A DNA stretch of 6,185 nt from an uncultured Desulfobacterales bacterium. Its GTDB lineage: Bacteria; Desulfobacterota; Desulfobacteria; Desulfobacterales; JAFDCJ01. The translations under genes and the position numbers were made by a program. Of this stretch, positions 1 through 5,661 are shown one piece after another; within the stretch, counting starts at the first letter, position 1; every line of letters starts with the position of its first letter. The DNA lies in NCBI GenBank assembly GCA_945787595.1, contig CALZJV010000624.1, positions 1 to 6,185 of the forward strand, read 5' to 3'. The notes under the pieces are model-generated. The model made no database searches. It was not told where the DNA came from and saw only the letters and a program-made list of their open reading frames with translations.

Positions 1-1
1 T

Positions 2-817
2 TTAGACGGTCAATTTAATATTAATATAGTGTTTCTGCTCCCACCGGTGCTGGTCATGGTATGTGCATATAAAAAAATACCGGCGATTCCCGGAATTACA
101 GCGGGTGTTCTTTCGGCCGCTATTTTAGGCTTTCTTTTCCAGGGCAATGGATTCGGCGATTTTTTAAGCGCCGGATATGGCGGTTACACCAGCAGCACCG
201 GGGTGGAGGCCGTCGACAGTCTTCTGACCAAAGGCGGTTTTTCTTCCATGTTGTATGCCATATCGATTGTCATCTGCGCCATGATGTTTGGCGGCATCAT
301 GGAACATACCAACCAGCTAAAGGTGATCGTCAATAAAATTTTGCAAAAGGCCCATTCAAAAAGCTCTTTAATTACGGCAACGGTGTTAACGGCCTTGGGG
401 GCCAATATCGTTCTTTGCGACCAGTATATGGCCGTGGTGATGGCCGGCAGGATGTATGCCCAGGCTTATCCGGACAGAGGGCTTCACCCGAAAAACCTGT
501 CGCGGGCCGTCGAAGACAGCGCCACGGTAACCGGTTGCCTGGTTCCTTGGAATTCGGGCGGCGTCTACATGGCCGCCACCCTGGGCGTGGCCACCATCGC
601 TTATCTGCCGTTTGCCTTTTTTAACTGGCTGTCGCCGTTGGTTACCTTGATTTACGGTTGGCTGGGCATCACGATCCATCCGATTGATGAAGAAACGAAA
701 AAGCGACTGGCATCACGATCCATCCGATTGATGAAGAAACGAAAAAGCGACTGGAAATGGCAAAGGAAAAAGAAGAAGCGGCTGCCGAAAGTGCCTAGCC
801 CAAAGGCTGTCAGCTAG
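2..817 (+). CDS. NhaC-family Na+/H+ (or organic anion) antiporter, 5'-truncated by the window edge
   Basis: This is the C-terminal part of an integral inner-membrane secondary transporter of the NhaC family, which exchanges Na+ (in some members an organic substrate) for protons. The frame is open back to base 2 and reads family-like sequence (LDGQFNINIVFLLPPVLV), so the GTG at 29 is an internal codon and the true start lies upstream; full-length members are roughly 450-500 residues. From residue 1 at base 29, hydrophobic segments lie near 1-15, 19-38, 73-91, 113-138, 165-187 and 191-216. The conserved core is recognisable: DQYMAVVMAGRMY (about 130-142), then LSRAVEDSATVTGCLVPWNSGG (about 157-178, the family's LSR..ED..T...PWN signature). 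A 44-bp tandem duplication at 665-752 shifts the frame, so the last 36 residues are very basic (RLMKKRKSDWKWQRKKKKR). Without it the gene would end in EMAKEKEEAAAESA at base 798. The substrate cannot be told from sequence alone. Confidence 0.9.
   Translation, partial: LDGQFNINIVFLLPPVLVMVCAYKKIPAIPGITAGVLSAAILGFLFQGNGFGDFLSAGYGGYTSSTGVEAVDSLLTKGGFSSMLYAISIVICAMMFGGIMEHTNQLKVIVNKILQKAHSKSSLITATVLTALGANIVLCDQYMAVVMAGRMYAQAYPDRGLHPKNLSRAVEDSATVTGCLVPWNSGGVYMAATLGVATIAYLPFAFFNWLSPLVTLIYGWLGITIHPIDEETKKRLASRSIRLMKKRKSDWKWQRKKKKRLPKVPSPKAVS
665..754 (+). repeat. 44-bp perfect tandem duplication inside the antiporter gene
   Basis: Bases 665-708 are repeated exactly at 709-752, and identity runs on through 754. 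Both copies begin GGCATCACGATCCATCCGAT. Because 44 is not a multiple of three, the second copy is read in a different frame: the first copy gives GITIHPIDEETKKRL and the second gives SRSIRLMKKRKSD. Removing one copy restores a frame that ends at the TAG at 796-798. The perfect identity points to a recent event or to an assembly artefact. Confidence 0.95.
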
Positions 818-827
818 CAGCCATAAA

Positions 828-833
828 AGGAGG
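828..833 (+). promoter_or_regulatory. Strong Shine-Dalgarno site of the solute-binding protein gene
   Basis: AGGAGG lies 7 nt before the ATG at 841. It fixes the start of the solute-binding protein and suggests high translation within the short 23-bp spacer after the antiporter stop. Confidence 0.85.
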
Positions 834-840
834 TTTCAAT

Positions 841-1725
841 ATGAAGAGAGATGTCTTTAAAGGACTCATTGTATTCGCCGTAATGTTCTTTTGCGCCTTG
901 CCGCTTGCTTTCGGCGCCGATATCGAACTTGCAGAGGATTCAACCCTTGAAGGGATCCTGAGAAGGGGCAAGCTTCGGGTCGGTTTGGAGCCCGGTTACA
1001 TGCCTTTTGAAATGATTGACAAAAGGGGCGGGTTGCGCCAGCGGGATTTGCGCAGCGGTGACGTGCGCTTCAGGGGGCAGCAGGCAAGCTTTATCGGCTT
1101 TGACATCGATGTCGCCAGGGAGATGGCCAGGGCCCTGGGCGTAAAATTCGTTCCGCTCAACACGGCATGGCCCAGCATTATACCGGCGCTAAATCTCGGA
1201 AGATTCGATATCATCATCAGCGGAATGTCCGTCACTGAAGAAAGAAAGCTAAGGGTTGATTTTGCCGATTCTTATATGACCATCGGGCAGACCATTCTGG
1301 TCAACAAAAAACATAAAGAGGTTGTAACGTCGTACAAGGACCTGAATGATCCCAAGTACATCGTTACATCCAAACCTGCAACCACCGGTGAGCAGGCCGT
1401 TAAAAAATTTATGCCCAAATGCACCTACAAACCCTTTGACACCGAACTGGAAGGGGCCATGGAAGTTGTAAAGGGGCAAGCCGATGCGTTTGTCTATGAC
1501 ATGCCTTACAATGTTGTGTTTGTGGCGATGCATGGCGCTGACAATTTGATTTTTCTCGATAAGCCTTTTACGACGGAACCGCTGGCCTGGGCCATCAGAA
1601 AAAATGATCCCGATTTTCTAAAATGGCTGAACAAATTTTTAACGGAAATAAAAAAAGATGGGCGTTATGACAAAATCTATAAGAAGTGGTTCAAAAGTAC
1701 GGATTGGTTCAAATATGTTCGATAA
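841..1725 (+). CDS. Periplasmic amino-acid-type solute-binding protein (SBP_bac_3 family)
   Basis: This 294-residue protein is an extracytoplasmic solute-binding protein of the amino-acid ABC transporter class. Residues 1-26 form a signal peptide (KR near the N-terminus, hydrophobic core about 7-23, likely cleavage after AFG). The fold starts at about residue 35 with LEGILRRGKLRVGLEPGYMP, followed by GFDIDVAREMARALGV (86-101) and FDIIISGMSVTEERKLRVDFADSY (122-145). R135 sits where family members have the Arg that binds the ligand alpha-carboxylate, and D220 (AFVYDMPYN) where they have the Asp that binds the alpha-amino group, so an amino acid-like ligand is plausible. An extra arginine-rich stretch of about 20 residues (62-83) separates two strands that are normally adjacent. 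The gene follows the NhaC-type antiporter by 23 bp and is probably co-transcribed with it. No permease or ATPase is visible. The ligand is unknown. Confidence 0.9.
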   Translation: MKRDVFKGLIVFAVMFFCALPLAFGADIELAEDSTLEGILRRGKLRVGLEPGYMPFEMIDKRGGLRQRDLRSGDVRFRGQQASFIGFDIDVAREMARALGVKFVPLNTAWPSIIPALNLGRFDIIISGMSVTEERKLRVDFADSYMTIGQTILVNKKHKEVVTSYKDLNDPKYIVTSKPATTGEQAVKKFMPKCTYKPFDTELEGAMEVVKGQADAFVYDMPYNVVFVAMHGADNLIFLDKPFTTEPLAWAIRKNDPDFLKWLNKFLTEIKKDGRYDKIYKKWFKSTDWFKYVR

Positions 1726-1843
1726 GCTCGATTATTTCGCCATACGTTTTTCGCTGAACTAATTGAATCTCGCGCCCTAACTTTCCTGCAATGGTCGTCG
1801 ATGTTTAAATGAAACCAGCATAGGATATTTTGGGAAAAAGCAG

Positions 1844-2173
1844 TTATTCGAAAATACGACTGAATAATTTATCATCCACTGACATGCATTCTTTTTTCAA
1901 ATAGCTGTATTTCGCCAAAAGCTCTTTTCCTTCCTTGGACAAACGGCTGCCTTCCTTTCTATCAGTATGCACAATTCGGGTATCCAGATGCTTTTCGGTG
2001 GCTTTAATTTTACTCCAGACAGCCTTGTAAGACATCTTCATTACTTTGGCGGTTTGGTTAATCGATCCGGTCTGTTCGATGTTCTTCAGAATTTCCGCCC
2101 GGCCGTGGCCGATGATGATGTTGTCGTGTTCATCAACGATCCACTGGCTGGATTTTAGTTTCAGTTTAGGCAT
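1844..2173 (-). CDS. Small ModE-type winged-helix regulator without a molybdate-binding domain
   Basis: This 109-residue protein matches the N-terminal DNA-binding domain of ModE (LysR-like winged helix). Visible features are GRAEILKNIEQTGSINQTAK (24-43, first helices), then the recognition helix MKMSYKAVWSKIKATEKHL (45-63), then the wing GSRLSKEGKELL (75-86). Typical ModE is about 260 residues with a C-terminal pair of Mop/TOBE domains that bind molybdate; these are absent here, so the protein cannot sense molybdate in the usual way. Single-domain ModE-like regulators are common in anaerobes. The ATG at 2173 is preceded by AAGGA with suitable spacing. The gene is the last of three minus-strand genes linked to molybdenum/tungsten cofactor chemistry, which supports a role in controlling them or a nearby oxidoreductase. 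A palindrome lies just upstream of the start. Confidence 0.88.
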   Translation of the reverse strand: MPKLKLKSSQWIVDEHDNIIIGHGRAEILKNIEQTGSINQTAKVMKMSYKAVWSKIKATEKHLDTRIVHTDRKEGSRLSKEGKELLAKYSYLKKECMSVDDKLFSRIFE

Positions 2174-2180
2174 TAAAATT

Positions 2181-2186
2181 CCTTTA
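2181..2186 (-). promoter_or_regulatory. Shine-Dalgarno site of the ModE-like gene
   Basis: On the minus strand TTAAAGGA precedes the ATG at 2173-2171, with about 6-7 nt between the purine core and the start. It supports the chosen start. Confidence 0.6.
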
Positions 2187-2195
2187 ATCGGTGAG

Positions 2196-2208
2196 ACTGA
2201 ACTTCAGT
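2196..2208. promoter_or_regulatory. Palindrome ACTGAA-C-TTCAGT next to the ModE-like start, candidate operator
   Basis: A perfect 6-1-6 inverted repeat is centred on base 2202, about 23 bp before the ModE-like start codon. Flanking GAG (2193-2195) and CTC (2210-2212) extend it with a one-base bulge. It does not resemble the classical E. coli ModE box with TATAT half-sites. An autoregulatory site is an inference from position alone. Confidence 0.35.
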
Positions 2209-2293
2209 GCTCTTAGGCAAAGACTAGATATTGGGTTGACCGGTTTGCCAGTTGAGCCGGTTAAGGGTGGTATTCTTTCGATTTCAACGCACG

Positions 2294-2340
2294 AACGGGC
2301 GCAACCGGCGCAACCGGCCAACGGGCGCAACCGGCGCAAC
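2294..2340. repeat. 26-bp-period tandem repeat made of GCAACCGG units
   Basis: The 21-bp block at 2294-2314 recurs exactly at 2320-2340 (period 26). Each is built from the 9-mer CGCAACCGG and variants. It sits in the 205-bp spacer between the molybdopterin-binding protein stop and the ModE-like start. The plus-strand frames reading through it give low-complexity peptides and are not taken as genes. Confidence 0.85.
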
Positions 2341-2378
2341 GCAGTTATCGGATACAAGATGTGTGTCCGGTGTTGCTT

Positions 2379-3404
2379 CTATTTGCCGAAAGGGCAGTGC
2401 GGATAAACACACTCATCACAATCCCGGCAAAGTCCTCCGTGCCCGAGAAAAGCCAGCTCGGCCTTGCCAATGCGCTCATCGGCTAAAATACGGGGGAGCA
2501 CTAAATCTAGCACCGTGATCCGATGATACAAACCGCAAGCCGGTACCCCCAACAACGGTATATCGCCGATATATGCCACCAGAAACATGGCACCCGGAAG
2601 AACCGCCGAACCATAGTGCATTTCCGAGACGCCGGCCATTTCGATCCCTTTGCGGGTGACATCATCCGGGTCAACACTCATTCCGCCGCTAAGCATCAGC
2701 AAATCGCATCCGCGATCCAGATTATTTTGAATGGCCTCATGAATACGTTTTTCATCATCGGGAGCAAAGGCGATTCCGTCCACCGTCGAGCCCAAGGACC
2801 TCACCTTTTCGGTTAGAATCGGCGCAAAGCGGTCTTCAATCAATCCATGGTACACTTCATTGCCCGTGATTACCAAGCCCACCTTGGCCTGCCGCAGGGG
2901 TTTGACAGAAAGCACCGCACCGTTCTGTCGGGCGATAGTCGCAGCACGCTCGATACGGACCCTTTTCATGACCAATGGGATGGCCCGTGTGGCCGCCACC
3001 TGTTCGCCTTTTTTGACCAGGGTGTGATTGTGCAAGGTGGCGCACATGACTTCATCCACCATATTAAATGCGGCCAAAGCTGATGTATCGACTTTAAATA
3101 GACCATCGGTTCCTGCCAGCAGCTTGATTTTACCCTCATGGGGTTCATCTTTCCAGACAATGCCTTCACCGCTAAGGGCATTTGCCAATATAGCGGCTGC
3201 CTGATTTTCATGAATTTCGTCCTCCTCCAGATCGATTACATACAGGTTGTTTTTGCCGAGCTTTTGAAGATGGCACAGATCTTCATTACAAACGGTATGG
3301 CCTTTGTGAAAGGCCGGGCCCTTGAATTCACCGGGGCGAATCTCGGTAATGTCGTGGGCAAGTTTCGTACCGACGGCATCTTGCAGTTTAATTTTTTTCA
3401 GCAT
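2379..3404 (-). CDS. Molybdopterin-binding (MoCF/MoeA-like) domain protein with a C-terminal Cys cluster
   Basis: This is a 341-residue protein when started at the ATG at 3404, which has AGGAG 7 nt upstream; a longer frame to 3437 adds 11 residues but lacks such a site. Residues about 173-310 form the MogA/MoeA/CinA-type molybdopterin-binding domain: AKVGLVITGNEVYHG (173-187), CDLLMLSGGMSVDPDDVTRKG (233-253, the GG.S..PDD signature) and PGAMFLVAYIGDIPLLGVPAC (270-290). Residues 1-172 resemble the N-terminal region of MoeA-like proteins only loosely. The C-terminus carries C326-x2-C329-x2-C332-x4-C337 (CRDCDECVYPHC), which could bind an Fe-S cluster or zinc. Enzymes with this domain act in the cytoplasm on molybdopterin adenylation or metal insertion, but the length and tail differ from standard MoeA, so an accessory role in Mo/W cofactor handling is inferred. 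It lies between the FmdE-like and ModE-like genes on the same strand. Confidence 0.88.
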   Translation of the reverse strand: MLKKIKLQDAVGTKLAHDITEIRPGEFKGPAFHKGHTVCNEDLCHLQKLGKNNLYVIDLEEDEIHENQAAAILANALSGEGIVWKDEPHEGKIKLLAGTDGLFKVDTSALAAFNMVDEVMCATLHNHTLVKKGEQVAATRAIPLVMKRVRIERAATIARQNGAVLSVKPLRQAKVGLVITGNEVYHGLIEDRFAPILTEKVRSLGSTVDGIAFAPDDEKRIHEAIQNNLDRGCDLLMLSGGMSVDPDDVTRKGIEMAGVSEMHYGSAVLPGAMFLVAYIGDIPLLGVPACGLYHRITVLDLVLPRILADERIGKAELAFLGHGGLCRDCDECVYPHCPFGK

Positions 3405-3411
3405 GTCCAAT

Positions 3412-3416
3412 CTCCT
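3412..3416 (-). promoter_or_regulatory. Shine-Dalgarno site that sets the start of the MoCF-domain gene
   Basis: AGGAG on the minus strand lies 7 nt before the ATG at 3404-3402. It favours this start, which gives MLKKIKLQDAVG, over the longer frame beginning at 3437. Confidence 0.75.
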
Positions 3417-3497
3417 GGATTCATAATATATCGCCAACGCAAAATTTTTATTCAGCCACCATTTCCGTTTATAATTTCTGTATCCTTGCCTGCCCCG

Positions 3498-3546
3498 TGG
3501 GTCTGCGCGTTCCTTCCGGGAAGGCTTTGCGAGGAGCGTTTACCCA
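3498..3546. other. Imperfect inverted-repeat element in the FmdE/MoCF spacer, possible structured RNA
   Basis: In the 154-bp spacer, an outer pair TGGGT (3498-3502)/ACCCA (3542-3546) encloses CGC (3506-3508)/GCG (3536-3538) and a compact inner hairpin CCTTC-CGG-GAAGG (3512-3524). GTCTG (3501-3505) can instead pair with CAGAC (3545-3549). No T-run follows on either strand, so it is not a standard intrinsic terminator. On the minus strand it lies in the leader of the MoCF-domain gene. I could not match it to a known riboswitch. Confidence 0.4.
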
Positions 3547-3558
3547 GACTTTGCAACA

Positions 3559-4188
3559 TTAGGGTTTATCCGGCGTCCAGTTCATATCGGGCCAGTTGAT
3601 CTCCCGGGAATTTGAAAAATAGGCACCTCCGGCACAGGGTGCGCAAAAAATACGTCCATCCTGGATCACCTCCCGGTGGTCGCGCACCACCTGAGCGCAC
3701 CGACAGCAGGTAACCTTGCGTCGTGTGGGACCGGGCAGGTCGTATTCACTGACGGATATGTCAACCTGCTGCACCCGAAATAAAACACTATCCGGCATCC
3801 GTTTATAAGCTTCCAGCTGCTGGGGATACTTGTCGGCGATCTCCGGAGCATACGCACACGCTAGCTGGCGGGCTTCTTCGGTGGATATCACCCGCAAAGC
3901 CATGCCGGTTTGAAGATTCATGAAGGTGGCCGCCATGATGCCGTAGTCCATAAATTTCAGTGAGCGGCGTCCCAATTTGACGCCGGTAACGTAAGCAATC
4001 GCATCGGCCGCACAGCGGTCCATCTCCACATATATCAGGAGCTTTTTAATTTGGTCGAGACGGGTGGGTTCATCGAGGCCGATGAGCTTACATCCCAACA
4101 TGGCCATACGCACACCCACCGCCTGCCCCGGGCATAGGTGCCCGTGGGCAGCAGCCGAATTTTTCAAAAGAACTTCAAACGAATCCAT
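3559..4188 (-). CDS. FmdE-family protein with C-terminal zinc ribbon
   Basis: This 209-residue cytoplasmic protein belongs to the FmdE family, named after a gene linked to molybdenum formylmethanofuran dehydrogenase in methanogens; in bacteria it usually accompanies Mo/W oxidoreductases and its biochemical role is not settled. The signature AHGHLCPGQAVGVRMAM (14-30) is present, followed by the conserved YVEMDRCAADAIAYVTGVKLG (53-73) with C59, then DYGIMAATFMNLQTGMALRV (81-100). The C-terminal part (about 158-190) has paired cysteines C161/C162-C164 and C182-x2-C185, a zinc-ribbon arrangement like that fused to FmdE in many anaerobes. The ATG at 4188 begins MDSFEVLLKNSAAAHGH, which fits the family N-terminus; only GCGGA is seen close upstream, so the binding site is weak. 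The gene is first in the minus-strand run with the MoCF-domain and ModE-like genes. Confidence 0.9.
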   Translation of the reverse strand: MDSFEVLLKNSAAAHGHLCPGQAVGVRMAMLGCKLIGLDEPTRLDQIKKLLIYVEMDRCAADAIAYVTGVKLGRRSLKFMDYGIMAATFMNLQTGMALRVISTEEARQLACAYAPEIADKYPQQLEAYKRMPDSVLFRVQQVDISVSEYDLPGPTRRKVTCCRCAQVVRDHREVIQDGRIFCAPCAGGAYFSNSREINWPDMNWTPDKP

Positions 4189-4282
4189 GGTTCCGCTCTT
4201 GCTTTTTTCACTCCTTGCATGAAACTACATTGCCAAAGTTTCTTTTTGATTAGACCGGCCGTTTTTTCGGCCAGCGGCTGGG

Positions 4283-4310
4283 CTGAAACCTGACACCAGA
4301 CACCTGAAAC
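4283..4310. repeat. Four tandem 7-bp repeats (CTGAAAC/CTGACAC type)
   Basis: The units are CTGAAAC, CTGACAC, CAGACAC and CTGAAAC, end to end. The array lies about 95 bp upstream of the FmdE start. No function can be assigned. Confidence 0.8.
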
Positions 4311-4465
4311 CTATTTTCGCCCTTATGTTAATAAAAACATAACAGACGATAAAAAAAATGCCTAAGGATTGGCGCAGATTGTTCAATAACACATTTTAAC
4401 AATACTGTAACGCAGAAAGGAACCTTTAGATTTAGGATTTGTTTGGGCCCACCCTGGCCTACCCT

Positions 4466-4489
4466 CCGGCCTGTAGGCCTACGGGCTGG
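4466..4489. repeat. GC-rich palindromic hairpin around GTAGGCCTAC
   Basis: The perfect 10-bp palindrome GTAGGCCTAC (4473-4482) extends outward on both sides, with two G-T wobbles, to 4466-4489. No T-run follows it, so I do not call it a terminator. Confidence 0.6.
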
Positions 4490-4540
4490 AAACGGGCTCG
4501 TATATCCTACGCCTTGGAAAGGGCGACTGCTTTCAATTAG

Positions 4541-4820
4541 TTGAGGGGTCGGGGAGTTTTCGGCGTAAACCCATGATTATAGCGCAGTGGATGATCGCCA
4601 CCGAAAGCGGATGTTGTCTGAGACCATTAGGGATCGTTATGGATGAACAGCTTTGCTCAGCGGCTTTTATTTAACACCCAATCGCGGCATTGCGCACAAT
4701 CTTCCGTTTTCATTTTGATTACTGTTCATTCATTACGAGGCTTTAGGGTCGAGTTCATGCGGTTTCGGTGGCGATTATCCATGCAGCGGGCCGGCTCTGA
4801 GAAACTCCCCGACCCCTCAA
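4541..4820. mobile_element. 280-bp MITE-like element with 19-bp perfect terminal inverted repeats
   Basis: The ends TTGAGGGGTCGGGGAGTTT (4541-4559) and its exact reverse complement (4802-4820) are perfect over 19 bp. Inverted homology continues inside: 4588-4606 pairs with 4763-4781 (18 of 19, core ATCGCCACCGAAA), and 4635-4650 pairs with 4722-4737 (14 of 16). The element is thus a large imperfect palindrome around a loop of about 70 bp. TTAG abuts both ends (4537-4540 and 4821-4824), a plausible 4-bp target duplication. No transposase is encoded; the 74-codon frame across it (4643-4867) looks spurious. It would need a transposase supplied elsewhere. The family is uncertain: a YTAR-type target is known for part of the IS5 family, while REP-type elements moved by Y1 transposases are another possibility. 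Confidence 0.75.
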
Positions 4821-4863
4821 TTAGTTCTCCATCGTTTACGGGGGCAACGCCGATGAGTGAACC

Positions 4864-5661
4864 CTAGGGCCGTCTTTTTCTCAGGGTAAAATAGAAAGTG
4901 CTGGATTCGCCTTTAACACTTTCCGCCCAAATTTTTCCGTCATGGCCCTCGATGATTGCCTTGCAGATGGCCAGTCCGAGGCCGGTGCCTTCAGGCTTGC
5001 CGATAGTGGCCGAAGGAACCGTGGAAAATTTATCAAATATGGTTTCGAGATCGTCTTCTGCAATGCCAATTCCCCGATCTTTGACGGACACCGTTACGTA
5101 GGTGGGGTCTTCTTCAATATTTATAAGTATTTCAGTTTTTGGAGCGGAAAATTTGATGGCATTTTCTATCAGATTGACCAACACCTGCTCGATACGTTCA
5201 AGGTCCATTTCCACCAGGACATCACCGGGATGTTTATAATATATAGATATATCTTTATCCATGGACAATGGACTTATGATTTCTAAGACTTCTTCGATCA
5301 ATACGCTCAAATTTACCTGATCGAAGGACCACTCGATTTTTCGACCCTCGATTTTAGTGAAATCAAACAGGTCCGAAACCAGATGAATCAATCGGTCCAG
5401 GTTTTTATCGATAATGTCAAGATAATTGCGGTTATCTTCTTTTTTAACCGTTCGGTTGAGGTAATCGATGCCGCCACGGATAACTGTCAGCGGGGTCCGC
5501 AGCTCGTGGGACATATTGGCCAGGAAATCGGACTTCAGCTTATCCAGGGTTTGCAGATAGCTCCTTGGTCGCCTGGCTGATCCTTTCTTGCAAGTGATGG
5601 CGTCCTTTTGACAATCTCTGGGCCATGGTATTAAAGCGGTTCCCCAGCTTTTCAAACTCAT
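4864..5661 (-). CDS. Histidine kinase, C-terminal part (HisKA + HATPase_c), frameshifted from its sensor half
   Basis: This is the catalytic half of a two-component sensor kinase. From about residue 37 of the frame it reads QTLDKLKSDFLANMSHELRTP; H52 in SHELRTP is the phosphoacceptor of HisKA (about 43-108). HATPase_c follows with the N-box LVNLIENAIKFS (161-172), G1 DRGIGIAEDD (195-204) and G2 GTGLGLAICKAIIEGHDG (225-242), ending normally with STFYFTLRKRRP. All key residues are present. Residues 1-36 of the frame are an out-of-frame reading of the HAMP coding sequence, not real protein: the domain properly continues the sensor ORF that stops at 5540. Joining the two needs loss of one C from the CCC run (plus-strand GGG at 5547-5549), which gives KELSANLDKLKSDF. 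The ATG at 5661 lacks a usable binding site. It is either a pseudogene half or a sequence-error split. Confidence 0.85.
   Translation of the reverse strand: MSLKSWGTALIPWPRDCQKDAITCKKGSARRPRSYLQTLDKLKSDFLANMSHELRTPLTVIRGGIDYLNRTVKKEDNRNYLDIIDKNLDRLIHLVSDLFDFTKIEGRKIEWSFDQVNLSVLIEEVLEIISPLSMDKDISIYYKHPGDVLVEMDLERIEQVLVNLIENAIKFSAPKTEILINIEEDPTYVTVSVKDRGIGIAEDDLETIFDKFSTVPSATIGKPEGTGLGLAICKAIIEGHDGKIWAESVKGESSTFYFTLRKRRP

Larger units (their letters stand above)
4189..4540. other. Gene-free upstream region of the FmdE-family gene
   Basis: I see no credible protein-coding gene here. The stretch must carry the promoter of the minus-strand FmdE gene, but no convincing -35/-10 pair stands out. It holds the heptamer repeat at 4283-4310, GGCCG-T6-CGGCC (about 4257-4272), an AT-rich stem-loop TTATGTT/AACATAA (4323-4342) and the GC-rich hairpin at 4466-4489, and it borders the MITE-like element. 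Confidence 0.6.

Noticed and set aside
29..31. GTG at 29 as the true antiporter start
   Set aside because: The frame is open to the window edge with family-like residues, and the protein would lack the N-terminal half of the NhaC fold.
1757..1766. AACTAATTGA, the inverse of the TCAATTAGTT found at both ends of the MITE-like element
   Set aside because: A 10-11-bp match at one distant site with no terminal repeat next to it is compatible with chance.
1726..1843. Search for a bidirectional terminator between the convergent solute-binding and ModE-like genes
   Set aside because: Only a weak TTATTC/GAATAA pairing with a long loop at the ModE-like stop was seen, with no GC stem or T-run.
2191..2518. 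Plus-strand frames of 71 and 88 codons near the tandem repeat
   Set aside because: Their sequence is the GCAACCGG repeat translated (RNRRN, GATGAT) followed by the antisense of the MoCF-domain gene; no start signal was found.
3405..3437. Longer start for the MoCF-domain gene at 3437
   Set aside because: The extra residues (MAIYYESRRLD) overlap the clear AGGAG site that serves the ATG at 3404.
4210..4245. TTGGCA...ATGCA on the minus strand as a sigma-54 promoter for the FmdE-family gene
   Set aside because: The GG-to-GC distance is 14 bases instead of the required 10.
4643..4867. 74-codon plus-strand frame across the MITE-like element
   Set aside because: It reads through the palindrome, runs over the right terminal repeat (SEKLPDPS) and has no ribosome binding site or domain.
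5540..5555. AAACCCT resembles a -1 ribosomal slippery heptamer at the kinase frameshift
   Set aside because: A -1 shift would reach a TGA after three codons; the kinase frame needs a +1 shift, so programmed -1 frameshifting does not explain the gene.
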